Shown here: positions 16,106-23,393 of the stretch, piece after piece
Layout of the letters: each line of letters opens with the position of its first letter
Numbering within the stretch: position 1 is the stretch's first letter
DNA from: Aureitalea sp. L0-47
Lineage (GTDB): Bacteria > Bacteroidota > Bacteroidia > Flavobacteriales > Flavobacteriaceae
Length of the DNA stretch: 64,000 nucleotides
Direction of reading: 5' to 3'
Assembly: GCF_026126405.1 (NCBI RefSeq)
Contig: NZ_JAFMTQ010000004.1
Coordinates: forward strand, 124,001-188,000
Notes under the pieces: model-generated
The model's database searches: none
Told to the model about the DNA's origin: nothing
Seen by the model: only the letters and a program-made list of their open reading frames with translations
Position numbers and translations under genes: made by a program

Positions 16106-16780
16106 ATGAGAAAATCGATTTTCGTTAGCATCCTTCTTATACTAACAGTTAATGTCTGTGTTCTGGCCCAGGATCGCCCGGTTAAAATTACAGACGAGCG
16201 TGTAAATAATCGTCTGATGATCTATGCTGTGAATGAGAATGAAGTTGACCTGGATGTTTCCATAAAAGTTAAGGGTACCGGATTTCGACAAAGAGGCGGT
16301 GTACCTCGTATGCATCGAGTACCTAAGGCCTCCAAGGTGAATATTGCAAGCCTGGTGATAGAGCGAGGCCGCGTTCCTGTTTACACCTACGATCTAACAG
16401 TGAAGGACAGCCTATCGAGACGCGTGATACGCAAACCATTTACCAGGATAAAGATCGATCCTAAGAAGAATATATTAGTATACCTTAAGGATGGTTGTAC
16501 CTCCTGTGATAGCCTTATTCAGAAACTGGACAGCAGCTATTACAAGTACAGAACCATAAACCTGGAAGAGGAAGAGAAAAAAGAGGTTAAAGATTTCCTT
16601 ATTCGAACTTTTAAGTACACAAAGACTCCTTACGATTCTATTTCGAATCCGATAGTTAGCCTAGGCGGTACTTTGTACTCCGAGATAGACAGCTACGATC
16701 AACTACTTGAAAAACTCAATGGAGTTGAAGGGGAAATGAAAGAGGAAGAGGAAGAGGAAAGCCCGAAGGAAAAGAACTAA
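16106..16780 (+). CDS. Exported protein with a glutaredoxin-like domain
   Basis: A 224-residue protein: signal peptide (MRKSIFVSILLILTVNVCVLAQ), an N-terminal beta domain (about residues 25-115), then a thioredoxin-fold segment starting NILVYLKDGCTSCDSLIQKL with a CTSC redox motif. It ends in an acid-rich tail (KEEEEEESPKEKN). The TPYDSISNPIVSLGG stretch, with its Pro before the last strands, fits the fold. It lies 50 bp after the ExbD-like gene on the same strand. It may act as a periplasmic thiol-disulphide protein; the target is unknown. Confidence 0.6.
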   Translation: MRKSIFVSILLILTVNVCVLAQDRPVKITDERVNNRLMIYAVNENEVDLDVSIKVKGTGFRQRGGVPRMHRVPKASKVNIASLVIERGRVPVYTYDLTVKDSLSRRVIRKPFTRIKIDPKKNILVYLKDGCTSCDSLIQKLDSSYYKYRTINLEEEEKKEVKDFLIRTFKYTKTPYDSISNPIVSLGGTLYSEIDSYDQLLEKLNGVEGEMKEEEEEESPKEKN

Positions 16781-16782
16781 TT

Positions 16783-17433
16783 CTAGTCGTTCTTCATCAC
16801 ATCTATTATCGCTTTATGACCTGTGAGTAGGTTCCATTCTGCAGCTGAGATCAATTGGCCTTTATCGTTGTACACGTGAAGTTCGGCAGTATTCGGGCCA
16901 GAACTTCCCTGGTTCAATGCCTGGAATACGATCTTATTCAAACCGGGTTCCAAAGTAAGCGTAAACCCTCTGAATGCGCCGCCTAGTGAGACATCCGACT
17001 GCACCACATCACCATTACAGAACACGCGGATGCGGTCGCCATCTACAAATTCGTGATCGCGGTACTTTACCATAACAAAGCCTCCGGAAGTCCCAACATC
17101 ACCCAGGTACTGATCGCGTGCATATTCTTCCTTGGCCTCCTTATCTTTTTTGAAAGCCTTCGGAACTATGTTTGAGGTATAATCTATAAGGCCATCATCG
17201 GCCGAAAAATCTACCTTATCTTTTTCATCGGAAATATCAAGCGTCGCATTTGGCTTGAATGTCGGGTCCAGATCGGTTAAGGTAGGTTGAGAAATAGCAG
17301 GGAGCTCTACCCCTGTAGGATCACTGAAGTCATCCTCCACAGGGTCCAGGTTAAGATCCACGTTTCGGTTATCAATTTGAGCAAATAAGGCCGTTCCCGA
17401 AAGAAGAACAGTAACTAAGAATAGGGCTCGCAT
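16783..17433 (-). CDS. Exported hypothetical protein
   Basis: A 216-residue secreted protein. I chose the start at 17433 (MRALFLVTVLLSGTALFAQ) instead of the ATG at 17454 because it gives a canonical signal peptide. The N-terminal half is acidic and Pro-rich (NLDPVEDDFSDPTGVELPA), while the C-terminal half is a beta domain (GFVMVKYRDHEFVDGDRIRV, LEPGLNKIVFQALNQG). It is 42 bp downstream of the M14 carboxypeptidase on the same strand and is probably co-transcribed. Confidence 0.7.
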   Translation of the reverse strand: MRALFLVTVLLSGTALFAQIDNRNVDLNLDPVEDDFSDPTGVELPAISQPTLTDLDPTFKPNATLDISDEKDKVDFSADDGLIDYTSNIVPKAFKKDKEAKEEYARDQYLGDVGTSGGFVMVKYRDHEFVDGDRIRVFCNGDVVQSDVSLGGAFRGFTLTLEPGLNKIVFQALNQGSSGPNTAELHVYNDKGQLISAAEWNLLTGHKAIIDVMKND

Positions 17434-17475
17434 GTAAACTTTTTCAAATTGCATTGCAATAATTACACCAAATAA

Positions 17476-19794
17476 CTAGATCCGGATCATTTTCTTCACT
17501 GTTATCTCTCTTCCTTCTGAATTTACAAGACTTACGAAATAAACGCCAGACGACATTCCGTTGGTGCTTACCTGTAGCGTATTTACCTTCCGTTCTACCG
17601 ATGGAGCGATTCTTCTTCCGAAGATATCATAGATTACTACCTCGCTCAGTTCGTCCATTATTCCTCCCCTGGCCTCGATGTTGAATCCGCCTGATGAAAA
17701 AGGATTGGGGTAAAACCTAACTTCAGATAATGTATTAGACAGCGTTCCAAGTGTGGAGTTATCATAGGTGGTTATTGTGAAATCGTCAAAGTAAAATCCA
17801 TCACCGGGAAGGAAACCGTCGGTTTCCATAGTAAATCGAAAACGCACATCGGTAAGGCCCACGTAATCGGTTAAGTCGAAATACTCATTCGCCCAATCGT
17901 TATTACGTGTATACTGTTTCAAAGTATCCCAGTTAGTACCTCCATCCGTTGATATTTGAAAGAGAGCCTGGTCATCATTTTCGATGGACCATTTACTGGC
18001 AAAGGTGACCAGGGGTTTAAAATCTCCATCGAAATTAAAACTTTGGTTCAGTAAAAAAGTATTGTCGGTGTCATTTTCGGCATTACCACCGGGGGAGTCA
18101 CCAAAACTAAAAAGTCCGCTGTAGGAATCATCCGCCAGTTCTCCCCATGCTATACCATTCCCGGAAGCGGTCCAATTAGTGGAGCCGTTTTCGGCATCAT
18201 CTGAAAATAGCACTGTTCCTTCTCCCACAGTTATAGGTACCACAATGGACTCGTTCTCCACACCATCCTGGTATGTAGTAACCGTTAGATCGAAAGTCAA
18301 GCCTGTAAACGAAGGATCTAAGGATAAAGTGAATGGACTGGCACTATTGTCCTTTTTTGTTCTGGCGGCAACTGTACCGTAGGTATTTGCTGTAGGTACG
18401 GTTACATTCGGATTGGAGGTAGACAGGATCACACTGGTGTTCTGAGCACTGGCCCCCACTCCTGTATTTTTAATTTCCACGATGAGTTCGAAGGATCCTC
18501 CGGGGATGGCATTTCCAATTTGCTTATGACTTTGAACATCCAGGTACGCTCCAGCGATCCATGACTGGAAAAATAGTGGTCTGATATTCTCGTCCACGAG
18601 ATCGAAAATTGTACTTGGTGTTGGCCAGAATCCATCACCGTCTATTTCAGGTGTCCAACCATAAATTCCTTCGGAATGCAAGTAATCCCTGGTAGTTCCG
18701 CAGCTTGTGTAACCTAACATTTGGAATGTAACTCCATACGGATAATCATTATCTGCCAGGAAGGAAGAGGCCCATTCAGAATAAATCTCAAAATCCGGCG
18801 GTGAAGTATCAAATCCATAGGGCATGAGATAGCTGCCAGCCGTAGAATGTGTTGAAAAGGCAGTATTTGGTTCAACCTGGTCAAGGAAATCTCTCACCGC
18901 TACAGCTTCCGGTTCAGAGAAAGGTCCGGACCCCCTGTAAATTCCGGAGCATGGATCAGTACTGGAACAGGAACCGTTTGCAGCATACCCGAAACCGTAA
19001 TTTCTATTGAGGTCGACACCCGGGCAGCCGCTACCACCATTCGGGTTACGGTTCTTTCGCCATAATCCTCCCCCGTTGGGATCCGTAGTTTCATTGTACA
19101 CATATCCGTCCGGGTTTACGATAGGAACAAAATAGATCTCTCGATTATCCACCAAAAATTTCACTTGCGGGTCCGTGTCGTAGTTTTCAAGCAACCAAAA
19201 CATATAGTTAATGGTAGTTGCCATAGCCAGTGGTTCCCTGGCGTGGTGAACACCGTCAAAATAAGCAACAGGTTCCGCCTCGTCCACGTTCGGGTTATCG
19301 CTGATCTTCACCATCCATATAGGCCTTCCTTCAACCGATGTTCCTATGCTGCTCTTGGTGGTCACCAGGTTTGGATAGTTTGCCTTCATTTCATCCAGTT
19401 TGGCTTCCATTTCGGCAAAGGTGTAAAATCCACCCATGGATCCAAGATCAAATCCATCGGCAACAAATTCAGAACGAGTCATCTGTGACTGTTGTGCTGC
19501 ATCATCCAGTAACATTTGCTGATAATAAGTGCGGAAGTCAGGTATTAAAATTTCATATTGAAATCCATTGAACTGCAATCGGGCTACTTCTTCCGAAGTA
19601 AGATAAAGGGAAACATTCCCTTGTTTGTCAAATTCGGGATGATCCACATCCAGATCGAGCCCGGAGAGCCTGTCCAGTTCATGCATATCCGTGATTTCGA
19701 TAGATACTTTGCTGTAGGTCTCCTGAGCTAGGGTAATTACCGTTGTTCCCAGGAACAAGACACAGCTAACAAAAAATATATTAAGTTTTTTCAA
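17476..19794 (-). CDS. T9SS-exported M14 zinc carboxypeptidase, TTG start
   Basis: A 772-residue secreted protein: signal peptide (MKKLNIFFVSCVLFLGTTVITLAQ), propeptide-like region, then the M14 domain with the zinc motif HHAREP (His184, Glu187) and THSTAGSYLMPYG (third zinc ligand His316); YGWTPEIDG carries the catalytic Glu. A second beta-sandwich region (about residues 430-680) follows, and a T9SS sorting domain begins at about 695 (EVRFYPNPFSSGGFNI...GVYFVSLVNSEGREITVKKMIRI). No ATG could supply the signal peptide. The start is TTG at 19794, which overlaps the TGA of the upstream small gene as TTGA, suggesting coupled translation. It removes C-terminal residues from proteins outside the cell. 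Confidence 0.9.
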   Translation of the reverse strand: MKKLNIFFVSCVLFLGTTVITLAQETYSKVSIEITDMHELDRLSGLDLDVDHPEFDKQGNVSLYLTSEEVARLQFNGFQYEILIPDFRTYYQQMLLDDAAQQSQMTRSEFVADGFDLGSMGGFYTFAEMEAKLDEMKANYPNLVTTKSSIGTSVEGRPIWMVKISDNPNVDEAEPVAYFDGVHHAREPLAMATTINYMFWLLENYDTDPQVKFLVDNREIYFVPIVNPDGYVYNETTDPNGGGLWRKNRNPNGGSGCPGVDLNRNYGFGYAANGSCSSTDPCSGIYRGSGPFSEPEAVAVRDFLDQVEPNTAFSTHSTAGSYLMPYGFDTSPPDFEIYSEWASSFLADNDYPYGVTFQMLGYTSCGTTRDYLHSEGIYGWTPEIDGDGFWPTPSTIFDLVDENIRPLFFQSWIAGAYLDVQSHKQIGNAIPGGSFELIVEIKNTGVGASAQNTSVILSTSNPNVTVPTANTYGTVAARTKKDNSASPFTLSLDPSFTGLTFDLTVTTYQDGVENESIVVPITVGEGTVLFSDDAENGSTNWTASGNGIAWGELADDSYSGLFSFGDSPGGNAENDTDNTFLLNQSFNFDGDFKPLVTFASKWSIENDDQALFQISTDGGTNWDTLKQYTRNNDWANEYFDLTDYVGLTDVRFRFTMETDGFLPGDGFYFDDFTITTYDNSTLGTLSNTLSEVRFYPNPFSSGGFNIEARGGIMDELSEVVIYDIFGRRIAPSVERKVNTLQVSTNGMSSGVYFVSLVNSEGREITVKKMIRI

Positions 19795-19952
19795 TTTATT
19801 TTTCTTTTTCCTTTTATAGCCACAAAATACAAAATAACTATCAGCAAAGGAATTATAACATAGATGATCAATTCCGCCGGGTTACTGAGATCCAGGGGAC
19901 TATTGTTGTCGGGATGCGGCACCCCGGAGGGTATTTGTAAATTGAGAATCAA
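19791..19952 (-). CDS. Small membrane protein, probable TTG start
   Basis: A 53-codon frame ending in a TGA that overlaps the TTG start of the M14 gene. It reads QIPSGVPHPDNNSPLDLSNP, then one hydrophobic helix (ELIIYVIIPLLIVILYFVA) and a basic tail (IKGKRKIN). The Pro-rich start followed by a single helix resembles small conserved proteins I associate with Flavobacteria, but I cannot name the family. An in-frame stop lies four codons upstream of the TTG, and no ATG exists; GTG at codon 11 is an alternative start. Confidence 0.55.
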   Translation of the reverse strand: MILNLQIPSGVPHPDNNSPLDLSNPAELIIYVIIPLLIVILYFVAIKGKRKIN

Positions 19953-20094
19953 AACAACAGGTCAATTTTTTTCAGAGTTAAGATAAAGAAATGACCTCTG
20001 AGAACAGTTTGTTTTAACAAATATTGTTAAGAATTTTGATTTTTAAATGCAGATAGTTATAATGGGCTATCCTTTCGAACTCCTAAAACTTTCT

Positions 20095-20961
20095 ATGCGA
20101 CAACTCAAGATTACCAAACAAGTAACAAACCGAGAATCAAAATCCTTAAACAATTATTTACAAGACGTCAGCAAACTTGACTTAATAACAGCCGAAGAAG
20201 AGGTTGAACTGGCAAGACGAATCCAAGATGGAGACGAGCTGGCACTCGAGAAATTAGTGAAAGCCAATCTTCGTTTTGTAGTGTCTGTTGCGAAGCAATA
20301 TCAAAATCAGGGTGTAAGCTTACCAGACCTCATCAATGAAGGAAATATAGGATTGGTAAAGGCAGCAAGGCGTTTCGACGAAACAAGAGGTTTCAAATTC
20401 ATCTCATATGCTGTTTGGTGGATACGGCAATCGATCTTACAGGCAATAGCAGAGAAATCGAGAACGGTCCGCTTGCCGCTTAATAAAATAGGGTTGATGA
20501 ATAAGATCAGGAAGGTCTCTCTACACCTTCAGCAGGTAAAAGAAAGACCTCCAACGTACCGAGAAATTGCGAATGAATTGGATCTACCCGTAGACAAAAT
20601 AAAGAATTCCATCAAGGAATCGGCCAGGGGAATGTCCCTGGATGCTCCTTTTAGTGAAGGTGATAATGAAAACAATTTATACGATGTGATTAGTTCGAAA
20701 GACTCCGTTCGACCAGACAAACATCTTATGAGGGAATCACTTGGAGTTGAACTGGATCGTGCACTGAATACTCTATCCGACAGGGAAGCTGATGTGATTC
20801 GTTTGAATTTCGGTTTGAACAATCAAGCCCCCATGTCATTGCAGGAAATTGGAGAGACCTATGATCTTAGCCGGGAAAGGGTTCGACAGATCCGTGAAAA
20901 GGCCATCCGCAGACTGCGAAGTGAGCAGCGCAACCACATCCTGGTAAAATATCTTGGGTAA
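20095..20961 (+). CDS. rpoD: Housekeeping sigma-70 factor RpoD
   Basis: A 288-residue primary sigma factor of the short Bacteroidota type. The family start MRQLKITKQVTNRESKSLNNYLQ at 20095 was preferred to an upstream in-frame ATG at 20047. Region 2 (ANLRFVVSVAKQYQNQG, DLINEGNIGLVKAARRFDETRGFKFISYAVWWIRQSI) binds core polymerase and the -7 element. Region 3 (PLNKIGLMNKI...) follows, and region 4 (MSLQEIGETYDLSRERVRQIREKAIRRLR) binds the -33 element. It lacks the long region 1.1 of proteobacterial RpoD. This sigma reads the TAnnTTTG promoters seen across the window. Confidence 0.95.
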   Translation: MRQLKITKQVTNRESKSLNNYLQDVSKLDLITAEEEVELARRIQDGDELALEKLVKANLRFVVSVAKQYQNQGVSLPDLINEGNIGLVKAARRFDETRGFKFISYAVWWIRQSILQAIAEKSRTVRLPLNKIGLMNKIRKVSLHLQQVKERPPTYREIANELDLPVDKIKNSIKESARGMSLDAPFSEGDNENNLYDVISSKDSVRPDKHLMRESLGVELDRALNTLSDREADVIRLNFGLNNQAPMSLQEIGETYDLSRERVRQIREKAIRRLRSEQRNHILVKYLG

Positions 20962-21047
20962 CTCACTTACCGTGTATGTGTTAATAAGTCTTTTTAATTT
21001 AACAAAAGTATAGCACTTCTTACTGAAGAATTTGGCAGCGGCTCAGA

Positions 21048-21055
21048 TACCTTTG
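21048..21055 (+). promoter_or_regulatory. Candidate -7 element of the OmpA lipoprotein gene
   Basis: TACCTTTG is a perfect TAnnTTTG match, 26 bp before the start codon. No good TTTG/TTG -33 word lies 19-21 bp upstream. Confidence 0.45.
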
Positions 21056-21081
21056 TATTACAAACCTTAATACTTAGTAAA

Positions 21082-21936
21082 ATGAAAAAGTTATTTGCAC
21101 TAGCCCTGCTCTCGGGCGCCGTGATGCTTACTTCTTGTGTATCTAAAAAGAAGTATGTCGAATTAGAAAACCAGTATAACTCCACCCGCTCTACCCTTAG
21201 CAAAACTCAGCTTGAGAAAGAAGAGATTGAAGCGAAATACGCCAAAATCGAGGAACGAGTTGCGAGTTACAATGCCAAGATCAATTCCCTGACCCAGGAA
21301 AATGTAGACCTGGACAACAGTAGTTTGAGAAATTACGGTAATGTAGTTCTGTCTAAAAACGACAAGGAACAAATGAAGGCCGCCCTGGATAAGGTGGACC
21401 AAAACGAACTGGCAAAAGCCGAGACGCTGCAGGATACCATGAATCTCATTGTTTCTTACAACCTGAAGAAGAACCTGGACAACAACCTGGTTGCTGAGGG
21501 AGAAGAAGACGATATTAAGATCGATATCGATGAGACTGTTGTTATGATCACCATTTCCGACAAACTGTTATTCAAATCAGGAAGTTATAAAGTAAATCCT
21601 AAGGCAGATAACCTGTTGAAAAGACTAGCGGATGTGATCAACAGTGAACCTGCTATGGAAGTGCTGATCGAAGGTCACACAGATGCGAGAACCGTTAAGC
21701 AAGGGGCTTACATCAAGGACAACTGGGAATTAAGCGTAGAGCGATCTACAGCCGTGATCAGAAAGCTACAAGAAGATTTCGGGGTTGCTCCTGAAAAACT
21801 GATTGCAGCAGGACGAAGCAGTTTTGCTCCTATCGCCGAGAATGACTCGGAAGAAGGAAGATCCAAAAACAGAAGAACACGCATCGTGATCCTTCCGAAC
21901 CTGGATAAATTCCTTGCCTTGCTTTCTGCAAACTAA
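21082..21936 (+). CDS. OmpA-family peptidoglycan-binding lipoprotein
   Basis: A 284-residue lipoprotein: signal peptide with lipobox MLTSC (Cys19), a coiled coil (about residues 25-80, LENQYNSTRSTLSKTQLEKEE...), a linker, and a C-terminal OmpA domain (about 160-280) with VLIEGHTDARTVKQGAY, ELSVERSTAVIRKL and SKNRRTRIVI, the residues that hold diaminopimelate of peptidoglycan. It should tether the outer membrane to the cell wall. It is transcribed alone and ends in a strong terminator shared with the facing SDR gene. Confidence 0.9.
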   Translation: MKKLFALALLSGAVMLTSCVSKKKYVELENQYNSTRSTLSKTQLEKEEIEAKYAKIEERVASYNAKINSLTQENVDLDNSSLRNYGNVVLSKNDKEQMKAALDKVDQNELAKAETLQDTMNLIVSYNLKKNLDNNLVAEGEEDDIKIDIDETVVMITISDKLLFKSGSYKVNPKADNLLKRLADVINSEPAMEVLIEGHTDARTVKQGAYIKDNWELSVERSTAVIRKLQEDFGVAPEKLIAAGRSSFAPIAENDSEEGRSKNRRTRIVILPNLDKFLALLSAN

Positions 21937-21955
21937 TTGTTGAAGCGCATAAAAT

Positions 21956-21985
21956 AAAAAAAGTGGCCATTGGCCACTTTTTTTA
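21956..21985. terminator. Bidirectional terminator
   Basis: A perfect hairpin (AAAAAGTGGC, loop CATTG, GCCACTTTTT) flanked by A on the left and T on the right, between two convergent genes, so it can end transcription in both directions. It slightly overlaps the end of the SDR gene. Confidence 0.9.
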
Positions 21986-22714
21986 TTTCATCGCACTCGG
22001 CGGGATCGAAGGCCTCACCTCAATTTTAGAAGGTAGAGTTCTTGGGTGCATTTCAAGTAAGTCCACCACCAGTTTTCCGATATCCTCGATCTGTATTTTC
22101 CAGCTATCCTGGTCATTTGGAATATGATCGTTAAAATAAGTAGCTACGCTTCCCGGCATGATAGTGCTGACTTTGATACCGTGTTTACGCAGATCCAGCA
22201 TAGCCGCCTGTGTAAAACCGGTTAAACCAAATTTACTGGCGTTATAGGCAGACCCACCGGCGAAGAAATTAGTGCCGGCAAGGCTGGAAATCGTTATGTA
22301 ATAACCTTTGCTTTCTTTCAGTGCATCCAGGTTTGCTTTTAAAGTGTAAAACGCCCCGGTAAGATTCGTATCGATGGTCTCTTGCCATTGTGTACTCGTA
22401 AGAGATTCTACACTACCGAAATGACCGATCCCCGCATTGGCGATCACAACGTCTATCTTTCCGAATTCCGCCATGGTTGCCCTCATAGCACTCTCCTGAC
22501 TCGCAAGGCTACGTACATCCGCTTCAACACCAATGGCCTTTGCTCCAGAATTAGAGTTATCGTTGAGTTTGGTTGCTGCTGTTTGAGCTGTTTCCTCATT
22601 TCTGCCGGTAACCGCCACATGCACTCCCTTTTGCATAAGAGCCTCTGCTATTCCAAAACCAATCCCCTTGGTACCACCCGTTATCAATGCTACCTTACCG
22701 TTAATAGTATTCAT
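21983..22714 (-). CDS. Short-chain dehydrogenase/reductase
   Basis: A 243-residue classical SDR: cofactor motif TGGTKGIG at residues 12-19, NAGIG, catalytic Ser in ITISSLAG and Tyr-Lys in YNASK. The start at 22714 (MNTINGKVALITGG) was chosen over an upstream ATG at 22876, which would run across the promoter and into the facing gene. The substrate is unknown; the nearest described members include 3-oxoacyl-ACP reductase-like enzymes. It is divergent from the dipeptidase gene. Confidence 0.85.
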   Translation of the reverse strand: MNTINGKVALITGGTKGIGFGIAEALMQKGVHVAVTGRNEETAQTAATKLNDNSNSGAKAIGVEADVRSLASQESAMRATMAEFGKIDVVIANAGIGHFGSVESLTSTQWQETIDTNLTGAFYTLKANLDALKESKGYYITISSLAGTNFFAGGSAYNASKFGLTGFTQAAMLDLRKHGIKVSTIMPGSVATYFNDHIPNDQDSWKIQIEDIGKLVVDLLEMHPRTLPSKIEVRPSIPPSAMK

Positions 22715-22731
22715 AGTTTTCTGTTTTTTTT

Positions 22732-22739
22732 CAAAGGTA
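22732..22739 (-). promoter_or_regulatory. Promoter -7 element of the SDR gene
   Basis: On the minus strand this reads TACCTTTG, a perfect TAnnTTTG, 17 bp before the SDR start. TTTG at 22763-22766 (minus strand) could be the -33 word, 23 bp upstream. Confidence 0.5.
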
Positions 22740-22787
22740 ACAACTCGAATATTTCTACTAGCCAAATTATCCTTAATTTTAGCCAAG

Positions 22788-23393
22788 ATGCAGCGGTTTG
22801 TGAACATCCTGGTTGTTTTATTCCCCTTATTCACCTTCGGGCAAGAGGAACTAGTGGATATGGCCGACCTTTCCACAGAGTTTGAATACGAGGTGCGCTA
22901 TGCGACTGAGGACAATTTCATAGGAGAAGTTTTGTATGAATGTTCTAAATGTTTACTTCGGAAAGAAGTAGCGGAGGCACTGCTGAAGGCAAATCAGTAT
23001 TTCTGTGAGAAAGGCTATCGCATCAAATTATACGACTGCTATCGACCCCTGGACATTCAGAAGAAAATGTGGGCTAAAGTGCCCAGGCCGACCTACGTTG
23101 CTAATCCCTACACCAAAGGCTCCATCCACAATAAAGGGGCGGCTGTGGATATAACTTTGGTTACTCTTGACGGGTGCTATGTTGAAATGGGTACGGATTA
23201 CGATTACTTCGGAATTGAAGCTCATATCGACAACTATAACTTTCCGGAGGAAGTGTTAACCAACCGAAAACTGCTTATGGATGGAATGAAAAAGTTCGGA
23301 TTTAACACCATCCGAAGTGAATGGTGGCATTACAGCTTCCGAAGAAACCGCTCCTATTCCACTCTCAACGAACCTCTGCCTTGCGAAGACTAA
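22788..23393 (+). CDS. ddpX: D-alanyl-D-alanine dipeptidase (VanX/DdpX, M15D)
   Basis: A 201-residue zinc dipeptidase that cleaves D-Ala-D-Ala. It has a signal peptide (MQRFVNILVVLFPLFTFGQ), the substrate block LYDCYRPLDIQKKMW, the zinc motif GSIHNKGAAVDI (SxHxxGxAxD) and the catalytic EWWHY near the C-terminus. The start at 22788 was chosen over an upstream frame opening at 22668 because it gives the signal peptide and leaves room for the divergent promoter. In non-resistant bacteria it usually recycles cell-wall D-Ala-D-Ala; no vanH or vanA partner is nearby. Confidence 0.9.
   Translation: MQRFVNILVVLFPLFTFGQEELVDMADLSTEFEYEVRYATEDNFIGEVLYECSKCLLRKEVAEALLKANQYFCEKGYRIKLYDCYRPLDIQKKMWAKVPRPTYVANPYTKGSIHNKGAAVDITLVTLDGCYVEMGTDYDYFGIEAHIDNYNFPEEVLTNRKLLMDGMKKFGFNTIRSEWWHYSFRRNRSYSTLNEPLPCED

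Noticed and set aside
20047-20094. Extended N-terminus of the sigma factor from 20047
   Set aside because: The family start MRQLKITKQ is at 20095; the extra residues match nothing in the family.
22382-22885. Plus-strand ORF of 167 codons opposite the SDR gene
   Set aside because: It is a shadow of the SDR reading frame with no recognisable motifs and a Cys/His-rich composition unlike real genes here.
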